Shown here piece after piece: positions 42,858-52,439 of a stretch of 64,000 nt of DNA. Source of the stretch: DSWT01 sp034433375 (GTDB lineage Bacteria > Chloroflexota > Anaerolineae > B4-G1 > SLSP01); contig DAOUAQ010000116.1 of NCBI GenBank assembly GCA_034433375.1, positions 43,109 to 107,108 of the forward strand, written 5' to 3'. Under the pieces are notes generated by a model. That model had not been told where the DNA came from and did not search any database. It was given only the letters and a program-made list of their open reading frames with translations. Positions within the stretch are counted from its first letter, which is position 1. Each line of letters begins with the position of its first letter. The position numbers and the translations under genes were made by a program.

Positions 42858-45800
42858 ATGGTTAAGAGAGTTCAAACGTCCATTGGTTCACGCCGCGAAC
42901 AGTTGCGGTATGTGTTTGGTGCGGCCTGTATAGGGATAACCGCACTGTTGTTCTTGCTGTTCTTCAGTAAGGCTACCTCAGGACTGGCGGCGCCGCTGAC
43001 GCCTACTGCTACAACGATTACAATCGGCAAAAGCAGCACCACGTCCATCGTGTTGCCCGCCAGTTCCTTTAACAATGCAGCGCAAGCCGTGGCCGGCGAA
43101 CTTGTCACGGTGACGGTGGTTTACACGGTTTCTGGCGATACGATCTATTCTGCTTCCCCGCGCGTGGTGCTGGAAGATGGGTTACTTCCCACCGACTCTA
43201 CTCCAACATGGAGCCAAATGTACACCGGTACTCAAAATGTCCTCCGAGGCTATGAGGGCTTCGTAACGGAAACGCATATCAACTATGGGGGTGCATTGGT
43301 TATCTTCCCCAATCAGGGCACCATAACCGACACCGATAAAATCACGATGACGGTTTATGCAGTCCGAACTCAACGACGTTATCTCGCTCCTAATGCTGAA
43401 ATTGGGGATGGTACCGCACTGCGAATCCAGGGGATACTGCGCTACTGTCTTGATCCAGGCTGTGCGACTCGAGGTCTTGCGTTCACCCCGAGCGGCGATA
43501 CGATAGGACAGGTGACTGCCAAGCAACCCCAAGTCACTACGGCGTATGGCGCGCCTGTCTATCTGGATGCTCTGACCATTGGTGAAGGTGGTGGACAGGT
43601 AAAGTTGACTTTCACCGCTAGTGCCGCCAATAGCCGCCCCACTGCCTACGATATTGTTTACACAGCCACGTTGGGTGCGGGCTTGACTTACTTCGGCTCA
43701 AGCGGCGACAACGGCGCCGGTGAAGGGACCGTGAGTACTGTAGGTGATGTCACGTATGTAGTCTGGAATGTCCCTGTCAGCTTGTTGTTTCCTCAGACCT
43801 GGCAGGCAATAGTTACAGCAACCTTGCCCAATCCTTTCACCGTTGGGCAACAGTTCACTTATCTGGGGACCGCCGCCTATCAAACCTTCGCTGGCGACGT
43901 GCCCTATGAGGGCACGTATGTGACGCCTGGCCCAACCCCTAACCCGCCTTTGCGTCCTGGTGTTGCGGTTGTCAAGACTTCTGTCCCTGCTAGCGGCGCG
44001 GTGACGATGGGGGATTTTGTGACCTACACCGTTGTTTTCCGGCAGGGCGCGAATACTTTACTCCAAGCGCCGCAAGTGGTAGATACGCAGCCGCTAGGGT
44101 TTCACTATGTTCCTGACACACTTGTTGTGCAGGGTGCAAGCAAAACTTCTGAAACTGTATTGCGAAGCACGATGACTGAGGTGAGCGGCACCACAACACT
44201 CTACTATGAGGATTTCAAATGGACCATGAGTGATTTGCCTCCCATCTCAACAGCGCGCGCGGTCACGGCGACCTACGTGTCGTGGAACACTGGCCTGGAT
44301 TATAATGGCGTGCTGGTGTATGTGCTGGTGGGGGATCTGCCAGCAAGAAAAGAGACCGTCAACACCAACAAGACCGGCGCGGTGCTTTCGTGGACGCCGC
44401 CTACTGGTTCGCCATACAATGCGGTGCCGCGCGCTAATCCTCCTGTTAATACCTTAGGGGTGATCCAGCCGTATATGGGCACTGATTTCAGCACGTTGCG
44501 CACTGATGCCGGCCTCAAGGAAGTAGGGCAAGACCTTCTGTTTACAACCCGGTTCCGCAACAATGGCTACAGCGCTGCAGGTATCCCGGCTATTGACGCC
44601 AACGAACTGCAAGTCTGTGATACATTACCGGCTGGGGTGACTTTCCAGGCGAACAATGGTTGTTTTAACACGTCTACCAATGCGGTGTGTACATTCCCTT
44701 ACACGCCGCCGGCAGGTGGCGCTACGGATAAGATATGCTGGACGATCCCGGCCCTGGCAAAGAGCACCAATACGTTTGAGTTCCGCTACGCTGTGCGAGT
44801 TACCGACGCGGTTTATCCTGGCGTCTATGGCAACCAGGCCTTTGTTAAAACCTACAGCACCAAAGCCGGCGCGGTGGCAGGCGAGCGTGTCTACGCCAAC
44901 ATCTCGACAGCGTTGCCTACGGCCACATGCGGCGCAAGTTGTTACACCATCCTGGGGTTGGCTGCGTCGAAAACGACCGCCCAAACCCATGTTGCGCCAG
45001 GTGACCTGATCACCTATGTTCTAGCTTATACCGATACCAGCGTCGCTAACAGCTACACCGGGTTAGTGGTTGTTGACACTTACGATGCTCTGCTTACATT
45101 CAAATCGGCTACGCCTGCGCAAAGTGGTCATAACGTCGGTGCGCGGGAACTGACGTGGAATCTGGGAAGTCTGACCAATGACAGCAGCGGTCAGATCACT
45201 GTGGTCTTCGAGGTTTTGCCAGAAATCGCGGGGCGCTACACCTTGACGAACACAATGCTCCTGGATAGCGATCAGACTGCGCCGCGCACCTGGACAAAGA
45301 CAACGCCCATTGATGTCGCTTCTCTACACGTTGCTATGAACGGGCCGCAATTCACCCACGCCGGCGGCAACGTGGTTTACACGGTGGTTTACTCCAACAC
45401 CGGCTCCTGGGATAACGCTCCGGTCACGCTAACGCTGGACTACGGTCCATACCTCACCTACGTCAGCTCTTCATTGACGCCGGTTGGCGGGACGGATAAC
45501 CAGGTTTTTGTGGACACCGTGCCCAAAAACGGCAGCAACAAGACATTGACCATCAATCTTGTGACCAAACAACCGTTGCCGTACACGCTGGAGGAGATCT
45601 ACAGCAGCGTGAACTTGTCTAGCCCCGGCGCACCTTCGCAACATGACGATTGGACAATGATTGTCCAGCGGCCAGTGTTTACGTTCCGCAAACTCGGACA
45701 GACCGTGGCGTCGCAAGTGGGTAATCCAATGCAGTATACCTTTGAATTGGTCAACACTGGCACTTACACGGCAACCAATCTCGTTATCACCGATACTTGG

Positions 45801-48494
45801 GATATATCTACCAGTTTCCAAACCAGCCCTGGTTGGACATCTGCCGGGTCGTATGCAACTTATACGATCGCTTCTCTTGCGCCAGGGGCGACGGCAACGG
45901 TTAACCCGCTCACTGTAAAAGTTGACGGTTTGCGAGACAGTTACTTGAATCAGGCGGATTTACGTTCTACCCAGACCACCGTCCAGCATACCGAATTGGT
46001 GATATGGTCGCACAGTATCGCTTTGGGCAAGACGGCCTATCCGGAGCCGGCCTTCCCTGGACGTGTGTTGACGTATACACTTTACTATACAAACACCGGC
46101 GGTGGTGTTGTCTATGCAGTTGTTGTTGATACTCTGCCTACTGGATTCAGTTATCAAGGACAATCAACTGCACATGCCAATGGGTGTACTACCGGCTGGG
46201 AGTTTGTTCATAACGCCCCTTATGCGACGTGGAGTTGTACGGCAATGGTATCTGGCGCCGCCGGTCATTTCCAGATTTGGGGCGAGGTGACAGCCGCTGA
46301 GAATGACGTGCTTGTGAACTATGCTGAAAGCGACGGCGCGGACATTCCGACTCGTCCCATTGACCGACCTCTGGAAACACTTGTCGCCCGTCCTAAGCTG
46401 AGTCTCACCAAAGTCGGCGTTCCAACGCATCCCGTCGCGCCTGGCGATGTGGTCACCTATACACTCACCTACACGAATTCCGGTTCGTATGCGGCGTATG
46501 ACGTCGTTATCAAGAATCCACTGCCCGACCAGCTCACTTTTGCCGGTTGCGACCACGGCTGTACGCACAACGATGGCCTGGTAACATGGATGATCGGCCA
46601 AATGCCCGTGGCTACCACCGACCAGGTCATTGTCTATGCCACGGTCAAGGCCAACACGGGAGACCAAACTGCCATCAACGCAAACTACACCATCGAAAAC
46701 ACGACGGTCTGGCAGCGGTTGTTGCCATCTGAGACTGACAATGGCGCTCCGGTTGAAACGGTGATTCTCAATCCGCACGTCAGCGTGACCAAATCCGCGA
46801 CGCCGGCGCTGGTGACGCAAGTGAATGCGCCGATTACCTACACCATTCAATATGTCAACGATGGTGGGGGGACGTTGACGAACGTCGTGCTCAGTGACGC
46901 TTTGTCCGCGATGACTCTGTACAATTCGGCTTCTCCTGCATGTCACTGGTCGGGCATGGGCCTCGGTGGTACGGTGACGTGTTCCCTCGGCGATCTGGCT
47001 CAAGGGGAGGCTGGCGCTGTGCAAATCGTCGTCTTGGCGAGCGTTCAGGGCTTAATCACGAACACCGCCGTGATGGACAGCGATCAGACCGCGCCGCTCG
47101 AATCAACCCCGCCAACCGAAGTCTTCTACTCCGCCGGTGGATGTATCCCGCCCTACAACGTGAACTTCACCGTGTCATCCGACCCGCAAGCCGGTGCGCC
47201 TATTACCTTTACGGCTTCGGCTTCGGGCGATACCCCACTTACCTACGCCTGGACCTTCGGCGACACGCAGAGCGGCAACGGCCAGGTGGTGTACCACACG
47301 TATGCTGTCTCTGACACCTATACGGTCAAGCTAACCGTTTCCAATAGCTGCGCTCCGGCTGGCGTCAACGTACAGAAGAACGTCTATGCACCCGGCGCGC
47401 CCGAACTGAGCTGGAATCCCGCCAGTCTCTCCAAGACCACGGCTCCTGGCTCTCTGCTGGTGCTTACCGATATACTCACCGTGAGCAACGTCGGTAGTGA
47501 TAACCTGCTGTGGAGCATCGAAGTGATCCCCTCGGCGACGAGCTGGCTGAGCATCGCGGCTGGCGGCGCGCCCGACAAGGTTCTATCCGGGTTCAACACC
47601 GCACCCGCCGGTCAAGTTCCTGTGACGGTTTACTTCGATCCCGCCGGTCTCGCAGGTGGCACGTACACCGCGCACTTGCGTATCACCAGCAACGACGCGG
47701 ATGAGGGCGTGGTCGAGATTCCGGTCTCCTTCACCGTTGACCCTGGCGCAGCGGAGCTAGAGTGGTCTCCCGCCAGCCTCTCCAAGACGACCGCCTCTGG
47801 CTCTTTGGCAGTTCTCACCACTACATTGAGTGTCAGCAATACAGGGAACATCAATCTACTCTGGAGCGTCGCTGTGACGCCTTCAGCGACGAGCTGGCTG
47901 AGCATCGCCGCGGGCGGCGCGCCAGCCAAGGTATTGTCTGACTTCAGCACCGCACCGGCCGGGTATGTCAATGTTACCGTCTACTTCGATCCGGCAGGTT
48001 TGGCGGGTGGCACTTACAACGCGCATCTGCGTATCACCAGCAACGACGCGGATGAAGGCGTGGTCGAGATTCCGGTCTCCTTCACCGTGGACCCTGGCGC
48101 GCCGGAGATTGCCTGGAGTCCGGCGAGTCTCTCTGCACCTGCTGAGGAAGGCTCAACGAGCGCGTTGCAGCGGACGTTGACGGTGAGTAATACCGGCACC
48201 ATTGCTTTGACCTGGAGTATCGAGGTAACCCCGACGACGGCGACCTGGCTCAAGTTCACGGTCAATGGCTCGGACCAGACGGCCTATCTACCCGGTTTGA
48301 GCACTGCCCCTGGCACGAGCACGCCGGTGACGGCCTACCTCAACCCAACCGGTCTCACGCAGGGTGACTATGCCGCGTGGCTGCGCATTGTCAGCAACGA
48401 TGCGGATGAAGGCGTCGTACTGGTTCCGGTCACCTTCACTATCACCAAATCCAACTACTTCATCTTCCTGCCGTTGGTGCTGCGCAACAATTAA
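42858..48494 (+). CDS. Large secreted surface protein: DUF11 repeats, PKD domain, Ig-like repeats
   Basis: This 1878-residue protein has a signal peptide (basic start, hydrophobic core about 18-40, cleavage near GLAAP). Residues 45-700 contain beta-sandwich repeats. Residues 700-1420 carry at least six DUF11-type repeats (TYTLxYTNxG, VVVDTLP). A PKD domain lies at about 1430-1505 (YAWTFGD). Three 117-residue Ig-like repeats (about 1513-1870) contain SNDADEGVVE. The end is SNYFIFLPLVLRNN, a hydrophobic tail without a following Lys-rich stretch, so it is not a standard LPXTG or PEP-CTERM signal. It is likely an adhesin or surface-layer component. Low Lys and high Thr/Ser fit an exported protein. 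Confidence 0.92.
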   Translation: MVKRVQTSIGSRREQLRYVFGAACIGITALLFLLFFSKATSGLAAPLTPTATTITIGKSSTTSIVLPASSFNNAAQAVAGELVTVTVVYTVSGDTIYSASPRVVLEDGLLPTDSTPTWSQMYTGTQNVLRGYEGFVTETHINYGGALVIFPNQGTITDTDKITMTVYAVRTQRRYLAPNAEIGDGTALRIQGILRYCLDPGCATRGLAFTPSGDTIGQVTAKQPQVTTAYGAPVYLDALTIGEGGGQVKLTFTASAANSRPTAYDIVYTATLGAGLTYFGSSGDNGAGEGTVSTVGDVTYVVWNVPVSLLFPQTWQAIVTATLPNPFTVGQQFTYLGTAAYQTFAGDVPYEGTYVTPGPTPNPPLRPGVAVVKTSVPASGAVTMGDFVTYTVVFRQGANTLLQAPQVVDTQPLGFHYVPDTLVVQGASKTSETVLRSTMTEVSGTTTLYYEDFKWTMSDLPPISTARAVTATYVSWNTGLDYNGVLVYVLVGDLPARKETVNTNKTGAVLSWTPPTGSPYNAVPRANPPVNTLGVIQPYMGTDFSTLRTDAGLKEVGQDLLFTTRFRNNGYSAAGIPAIDANELQVCDTLPAGVTFQANNGCFNTSTNAVCTFPYTPPAGGATDKICWTIPALAKSTNTFEFRYAVRVTDAVYPGVYGNQAFVKTYSTKAGAVAGERVYANISTALPTATCGASCYTILGLAASKTTAQTHVAPGDLITYVLAYTDTSVANSYTGLVVVDTYDALLTFKSATPAQSGHNVGARELTWNLGSLTNDSSGQITVVFEVLPEIAGRYTLTNTMLLDSDQTAPRTWTKTTPIDVASLHVAMNGPQFTHAGGNVVYTVVYSNTGSWDNAPVTLTLDYGPYLTYVSSSLTPVGGTDNQVFVDTVPKNGSNKTLTINLVTKQPLPYTLEEIYSSVNLSSPGAPSQHDDWTMIVQRPVFTFRKLGQTVASQVGNPMQYTFELVNTGTYTATNLVITDTWDISTSFQTSPGWTSAGSYATYTIASLAPGATATVNPLTVKVDGLRDSYLNQADLRSTQTTVQHTELVIWSHSIALGKTAYPEPAFPGRVLTYTLYYTNTGGGVVYAVVVDTLPTGFSYQGQSTAHANGCTTGWEFVHNAPYATWSCTAMVSGAAGHFQIWGEVTAAENDVLVNYAESDGADIPTRPIDRPLETLVARPKLSLTKVGVPTHPVAPGDVVTYTLTYTNSGSYAAYDVVIKNPLPDQLTFAGCDHGCTHNDGLVTWMIGQMPVATTDQVIVYATVKANTGDQTAINANYTIENTTVWQRLLPSETDNGAPVETVILNPHVSVTKSATPALVTQVNAPITYTIQYVNDGGGTLTNVVLSDALSAMTLYNSASPACHWSGMGLGGTVTCSLGDLAQGEAGAVQIVVLASVQGLITNTAVMDSDQTAPLESTPPTEVFYSAGGCIPPYNVNFTVSSDPQAGAPITFTASASGDTPLTYAWTFGDTQSGNGQVVYHTYAVSDTYTVKLTVSNSCAPAGVNVQKNVYAPGAPELSWNPASLSKTTAPGSLLVLTDILTVSNVGSDNLLWSIEVIPSATSWLSIAAGGAPDKVLSGFNTAPAGQVPVTVYFDPAGLAGGTYTAHLRITSNDADEGVVEIPVSFTVDPGAAELEWSPASLSKTTASGSLAVLTTTLSVSNTGNINLLWSVAVTPSATSWLSIAAGGAPAKVLSDFSTAPAGYVNVTVYFDPAGLAGGTYNAHLRITSNDADEGVVEIPVSFTVDPGAPEIAWSPASLSAPAEEGSTSALQRTLTVSNTGTIALTWSIEVTPTTATWLKFTVNGSDQTAYLPGLSTAPGTSTPVTAYLNPTGLTQGDYAAWLRIVSNDADEGVVLVPVTFTITKSNYFIFLPLVLRNN
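47394..48480 (+). repeat. Tandem 351-bp coding repeats
   Basis: Three units of exactly 351 bp start at 47394, 47745 and 48096. Units 1 and 2 are nearly identical in DNA over long stretches (for example the SNDADEGVVE-coding part), whereas unit 3 is more diverged, suggesting recent duplication or gene conversion between units 1 and 2. Confidence 0.85.
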
Positions 48495-48500
48495 CTCGGG

Positions 48501-48531
48501 AGGTACACGCGCTTCAAGAGCGCGTGTACCT
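48501..48531 (+). terminator. Hairpin after the surface protein gene
   Basis: A perfect 13-bp stem (48501-48513, 48519-48531) with a 5-nt loop lies 7 bp after the stop codon. No U-tract follows. Confidence 0.6.
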
Positions 48532-48555
48532 TCATCGCAAAATTGAGGTTATTCG

Positions 48556-48861
48556 ATGAGTGCGCCGGTTAAACTAGTGCTGACCTGGGATATCAAGCAA
48601 GGACAGGAGAAGAGCTACTTCACCTATATGCAAGAGTTCTCGACTGCCTTGCAGCAAGCCGGACTTGAATTGAGCGACGCCTGGTACACGTTATACGGCC
48701 CGTGGCCCCAGATTAGTATGGGTTTTGTGAGCGAGGATCTGCGCCTCGTTGAGTCTTTTCTCGTCTCTGAAGTGTGGTTACGGACCAAGCATCGGCTTTT
48801 ATCCTATATCCAGGGCTATCGTCAGAAAGTTGTACCGGCGCGGAGTGGTTTCCAGGTTTAG
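48556..48861 (+). CDS. Small alpha/beta protein of unknown function
   Basis: This 101-residue soluble protein is not assigned to a family. It starts KLVLTWDIKQGQEKSYF and continues with helix-strand patterns; the composition suggests a ferredoxin-like dimeric alpha/beta barrel (as in NIPSNAP or ABM proteins), with the helix FSTALQQAGL and strand YTLYGPWPQISMGF. No catalytic residues could be identified. A conventional ribosome binding site is weak (GAGG at 48544-48547). It is followed by a strong terminator. Coding is supported by composition and an isolated position between two hairpins. Confidence 0.72.
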   Translation: MSAPVKLVLTWDIKQGQEKSYFTYMQEFSTALQQAGLELSDAWYTLYGPWPQISMGFVSEDLRLVESFLVSEVWLRTKHRLLSYIQGYRQKVVPARSGFQV

Positions 48862-48887
48862 CGTGCTTCCCGATTTGTCTTGCCCGC

Positions 48888-48917
48888 AAAAGCCCCCGCA
48901 CTCGCGGGGGCTTTTTT
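48888..48917. terminator. Intrinsic terminator between convergent genes
   Basis: A 12-bp GC-rich stem (48888-48899, 48904-48915) with a 4-nt loop is followed by TT on the plus strand, and its A-rich left flank gives T's on the minus strand. It serves both the small protein gene and the methylase-like gene. Confidence 0.85.
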
Positions 48918-48945
48918 ATTCCAAGTAAGGTCTACGTTTCACGCC

Positions 48946-51123
48946 TCATTTCCACGGCAGGGGAATTTGAACCTTTTCTTGTTCTACAATCGGATCCAGT
49001 CCCAGGTAAACCTCAATATCGGCGCGTTGGCTGATTTCTACCGCCATGCGCCGCAGATGACGAAATTTGATGAAAGCCCAGTTGTCCCGTTCGACGCTGT
49101 CCTGCAAGCGCGGGTCACGTTTGAGTTTCAGCGCCACCAACGCCGCGCGGCCACCGGGCAGTACCAGATGTCGGCGCGCGCCGGTCGGTGGCAGCGGCGT
49201 GAGCAGATGTGGCCCGAGTACCGCCGTGGTGGTGCAGCGGAACTGGTATAACGGCTTTTCCCCGTCCGCCCAGAGGATGTCCCAATCTGGGGTTTGCATC
49301 ACGGTAAAACGCAACCGTTCTCCCAACTGCCGCAGCAATCCGCGTATCTGGCGTGTCTCTGCGCCGCGCGCTGCCGGCATATCTTCCCGGCGTAACCTCA
49401 GGTTTCCCTCTGCATCGGCAGTGGCGTACGCATCGCTGCACGCCGTCACTAACGCCGGTTCGGGAGAAAGCTCGCCGTCAAAGAGCGCGTACACGGCGCT
49501 TTCCAGGGCTGCGCGTTCCCATTTCTCCTGGGATTGCAGCAGACGCAGCACGTTTTCCTCGACGCGGTCGGCCAGCGGTCGGGCGATCTTGGCCGGGGAT
49601 GGCGTCCACACGGTTTTGGGGGCGATGGCGGCGAAGCCCTGGCTATGGATCATCTGCGGCAGCGTCTCCACCTGCTCCGGCGCGGACTCTCGTGCGGCGA
49701 TCAGATGCGCTGCACCGAGCAGCGCTGCTGGCGTTGGTTCGCCACGTCGCCGCAGAATCTGCGCGAGATGTTCGTGATTGGTGGAGGGTGGGACGACGGG
49801 TTCGCGTTCCGCGGTTAGCGCCAGGCGATACCCCCACGGCGGACAGGCGATCCAGCGGTTGACCTGGAACCCGGCCTGCGCTGCCGCGGCGACGATGTGC
49901 GCCAGGGCTGTGAGGTCGTCGTCAGGGAGGACGACGAACACGGGGGCCTCCAGCGCCAGATGCGGGCCGATGCGTTTGAGTGTGACGGCGAGGCTGCGCT
50001 GATACCAGTCCCAGTCCAGCCTCCGCCGCCCCAAAAAGGCGCGCAGTGCGGGATGGACGGCATCTTTCCACAACCAGGTCGCCCACAACGCGGAGAGCGC
50101 CCAAAAGTTTGCATCCGGCGGTTGAGGTTGGATGAACAAAGCGGCGACGGACTGAGGCGGGAGGGTGGGGGTGATGTTTTGTAACGGCTGCGGCAACAGC
50201 GCTTGCGTCCCTGGCGGACTTGCCAGCAGGGCTTTGACCGCATCAACAGACGGCGCAACCGGCGCCGTCTGTCGTTTGGCATAATCCCTGAGAGTGTTTT
50301 CCATCACCAGCCAAACATTGTTCTCGATAAAGCGCTGCGCCGGGCGCAGGCTGCGTGGGCGCAGCGGTGGTTCTCCATACGGCATCAAACTGCTCCCTTC
50401 GTCCAGAGCGGAGATGACGAGTAGGGTCAGCATGTGCTGCATGTCGGCAGAGGCAGCGGCTTGCGGCAGGCGGTGAATCACGTCCATCAGCGCGCTCAGG
50501 TTGCGCGGCGTGTACAGTGCGACCAGGTCTGCGGCGCGTTCCCGCAGCGGATCCTCCATGCCCGCGGCGCGTCCCAACGCGATGTGATAGGCCGGCCCGG
50601 TACGCGCGAATCGCTCCAGGAGAGCGATGTCCTGCGCGTCCACCGTCCCTTCTTGCGCCTCAGTGCAGTGAGAACAGCGGACCCGTTTGGCGAAAGGTCG
50701 TTGCATGTCGCGGTCCCAGGCAAACCATTCTGCTATACCGGAGGCTTTGCACGTCGGACAACGGCTGCGGTAGATGTCGTGGAGGTGGGCGATCAGCGGA
50801 CGATCTCCCTTGGGCAAATCTCCTAGCCGGGTGAGCGCCGCTTGAACTTTGGTAAAAGGGGGTAGGTTCAGCGCGACCTGAACCCAGAGCAGCGGAATGG
50901 GGTTGATGTTGAGCGCCAGCACGCGCCGCCCTATTGCCACGACTTCACGGATGTACGTGGCGTCACTGACACCCAGTTCTATGATAAGATCGCCGGGTGC
51001 GGTGGCAGCTTCGATGGCAGTCTGGGCGCATGTCGCCATCGTTGGCGTCCGGTAACGCGCCAACGGCGCACCAGGACTAACCGGAATACCCGGAATTAGC
51101 GCGGGGAACGGTGCTTTTTCCAT
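48946..51123 (-). CDS. DNA-methylase-like protein lacking the catalytic motif
   Basis: This 725-residue protein resembles a group of DNA methylases with an N-terminal SAM-binding-like region (about 45-75, IIELGVSDATYIREVV, then NINPIPLLWVQ) and a zinc-ribbon-like part (CPTC about 120, CSHC about 147). Where the catalytic (D/N)PPY motif is expected it reads FIQPQPPDANFW (about 330-341), and the first motif lacks the usual DxFxGxG, so activity is doubtful. The C-terminal half (420-725) is of unknown type. It is last in a redox-enzyme run on the minus strand, with a GGGGGG ribosome binding site. The methylase assignment is tentative; it may be a DNA-binding or SAM-free remnant. Confidence 0.75.
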   Translation of the reverse strand: MEKAPFPALIPGIPVSPGAPLARYRTPTMATCAQTAIEAATAPGDLIIELGVSDATYIREVVAIGRRVLALNINPIPLLWVQVALNLPPFTKVQAALTRLGDLPKGDRPLIAHLHDIYRSRCPTCKASGIAEWFAWDRDMQRPFAKRVRCSHCTEAQEGTVDAQDIALLERFARTGPAYHIALGRAAGMEDPLRERAADLVALYTPRNLSALMDVIHRLPQAAASADMQHMLTLLVISALDEGSSLMPYGEPPLRPRSLRPAQRFIENNVWLVMENTLRDYAKRQTAPVAPSVDAVKALLASPPGTQALLPQPLQNITPTLPPQSVAALFIQPQPPDANFWALSALWATWLWKDAVHPALRAFLGRRRLDWDWYQRSLAVTLKRIGPHLALEAPVFVVLPDDDLTALAHIVAAAAQAGFQVNRWIACPPWGYRLALTAEREPVVPPSTNHEHLAQILRRRGEPTPAALLGAAHLIAARESAPEQVETLPQMIHSQGFAAIAPKTVWTPSPAKIARPLADRVEENVLRLLQSQEKWERAALESAVYALFDGELSPEPALVTACSDAYATADAEGNLRLRREDMPAARGAETRQIRGLLRQLGERLRFTVMQTPDWDILWADGEKPLYQFRCTTTAVLGPHLLTPLPPTGARRHLVLPGGRAALVALKLKRDPRLQDSVERDNWAFIKFRHLRRMAVEISQRADIEVYLGLDPIVEQEKVQIPLPWK

Positions 51124-51161
51124 GCGACGGCCCCCCTTCTGTCACGAATGACTTTCTCGGT

Positions 51162-51581
51162 TTAGCGCGCGGCCGCAACCGCGACTTTGATTCCCTCAAT
51201 GTCTGGCGCGCCAGCCTGCGCGTAGATGACTTCGCCTGCGCCGCTCACCACAAAAAACGTCGGTGTTCCGAGGACGCCCCACCGCGAGGCTAACGCCAGC
51301 CCAACCCTATCTTTGACGTTGAGGTGCAGCACGGCGGCCTGACCCTGCAAATCGCGTTCCAGTTGGTCAATTTTCGGTTTGTTGAGCAGACAAATGCTAC
51401 AGTTGTTGGCGTAGAACTCAACGACCGTAGGTTGTCCGGCGGTCAGGCGCGCTTCCAGCTCACTGAGTGAGGCAAATTCGTCGCCTGGCGTGCGTAGATA
51501 AGCGTAGACCGCCACTATCGCCACAACGATGAGGACGGTCAGCCCATCCCCTTTGATAAAGCGGAGCAGCTTTTCCTTCAT
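51162..51581 (-). CDS. Membrane-anchored thioredoxin-like protein
   Basis: I start at ATG 51581 (139 residues); a GTG at 51626 would add 15 residues that overlap a hairpin. An N-terminal TM helix (about 13-28) anchors a thioredoxin fold with the active site Cys61-Ser-Ile-Cys64 (YANNCSICLLNKP) and the cis-Pro motif LGTPTFF. The second residue pair of CxxC differs from the CGPC of cytosolic thioredoxin, so it may be a membrane-facing reductant. It is in the same run as the PDO and thioredoxin reductase genes, a likely electron-transfer chain. Confidence 0.88.
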   Translation of the reverse strand: MKEKLLRFIKGDGLTVLIVVAIVAVYAYLRTPGDEFASLSELEARLTAGQPTVVEFYANNCSICLLNKPKIDQLERDLQGQAAVLHLNVKDRVGLALASRWGVLGTPTFFVVSGAGEVIYAQAGAPDIEGIKVAVAAAR

Positions 51582-51593
51582 CACATCCAACCA

Positions 51594-51640
51594 ATCCTTG
51601 CGAAGGTTTAGGCGAAGGATTCGCACACCTTCGCAAGGAT
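51594..51640 (-). promoter_or_regulatory. Large hairpin between osmC-like and thioredoxin genes
   Basis: A perfect 14-bp inverted repeat (51594-51607, 51627-51640) encloses a smaller GCGAA/TTCGC repeat. It begins 5 bp after the OsmC stop. It may be a partial terminator or an mRNA-stabilising element between two genes of the run. Confidence 0.55.
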
Positions 51641-51644
51641 ACCC

Positions 51645-52094
51645 TTAAACAGTCCCCGGTGTGCCAGGGTTGGGCGTCTCGACGATGCGATACGAGGTGG
51701 TGATTTCCGCTGCCTTGCTGAGCATCGCGTTTACCGAGCAATAGGTGGACTCCGAAAGCTCGATGGCGCGCGCCAGGGCGGTTTCGCTGATGCCCTGTCC
51801 GTAGGCGATGTATTCCAGATGGATTTTGGTCCAGATTTTGGGATGCGTCTCTGCGCGTTCGCCCTGGACTTTGACTTGCAAGTTGGTCATCGGCTGGCGT
51901 TTTTTCGCCATAATCGAGATCACATCCATTGCCGTGCAGCCGGCCAGCCCGAGCAAGAGCAGTTCCATCGGGCTAGGGCCGCTGTGTGTGCCATATTCAG
52001 GGTGACTGGAATCCAGGATGATGGCCGGTCCGCCCTCTACGTCGCCGACCATACGCATTCCTGGCCCCACCCATGTGACGTGAACGTTGGTCAT
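51645..52094 (-). CDS. OsmC-family peroxiredoxin-like protein
   Basis: This 149-residue protein has the two family cysteines in AGCTAMD (about 53) and TYCSV (about 117), the pattern of OsmC/Ohr/YhfA enzymes that reduce organic hydroperoxides with a thiol donor. The central SPMELLLLGLAGC segment is diagnostic. Length is normal. GAAGGAG precedes the start, 12 bp after the cupin stop. In this gene run it would draw electrons from the thioredoxin or lipoate systems; the donor is not visible. Confidence 0.92.
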   Translation of the reverse strand: MTNVHVTWVGPGMRMVGDVEGGPAIILDSSHPEYGTHSGPSPMELLLLGLAGCTAMDVISIMAKKRQPMTNLQVKVQGERAETHPKIWTKIHLEYIAYGQGISETALARAIELSESTYCSVNAMLSKAAEITTSYRIVETPNPGTPGTV

Positions 52095-52106
52095 CCGTAA
52101 CTCCTT

Positions 52107-52439
52107 CTATTTCTGCAAAGGGATCACGCAGATGAATTTGAGGGGCGTGTTGCCCGTGTTCCGGTACCCGTGAATTTCATCCGGTGGAACGAGCAGGAAA
52201 ACGCCCGGTTGCATCACGCCTACGTCGCCGCCGGTGTTGGTGACGACCCCCTGACCCTCAAGCACATAGATTTCGTGCTCGTAGGGGTGTTGGTGCGGCG
52301 TGAAGACGACGCCGGGTTGTAGCTCGATGACGCGCATAGCGAAGTTCGGCGCGCCCTCCTTCTCGGTGAGCAGCCAGCGGATGCCAATCCCTTCTTGCGC
52401 GACTTGCGCTGTCACCTGGGCTGTTTCTTTGATCAGCAT
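52107..52439 (-). CDS. Small cupin protein
   Basis: This 110-residue single-domain cupin has the first metal motif PHQHPYEHEIYVLEG and the second motif with DEIHGYRN, giving three His and one Glu for a metal. Such small cupins range from oxygenases to binding proteins; the sequence does not tell which. A strong AGGAGG lies upstream. It sits between the DUF2892 and OsmC genes, so an oxidative-stress context is likely. Confidence 0.9.
   Translation of the reverse strand: MLIKETAQVTAQVAQEGIGIRWLLTEKEGAPNFAMRVIELQPGVVFTPHQHPYEHEIYVLEGQGVVTNTGGDVGVMQPGVFLLVPPDEIHGYRNTGNTPLKFICVIPLQK

Noticed and set aside
47394..48480. CRISPR-like array from the regular repeats
   Set aside because: The 351-bp period, continuous reading frame and Ig-like protein repeats show a coding tandem repeat.
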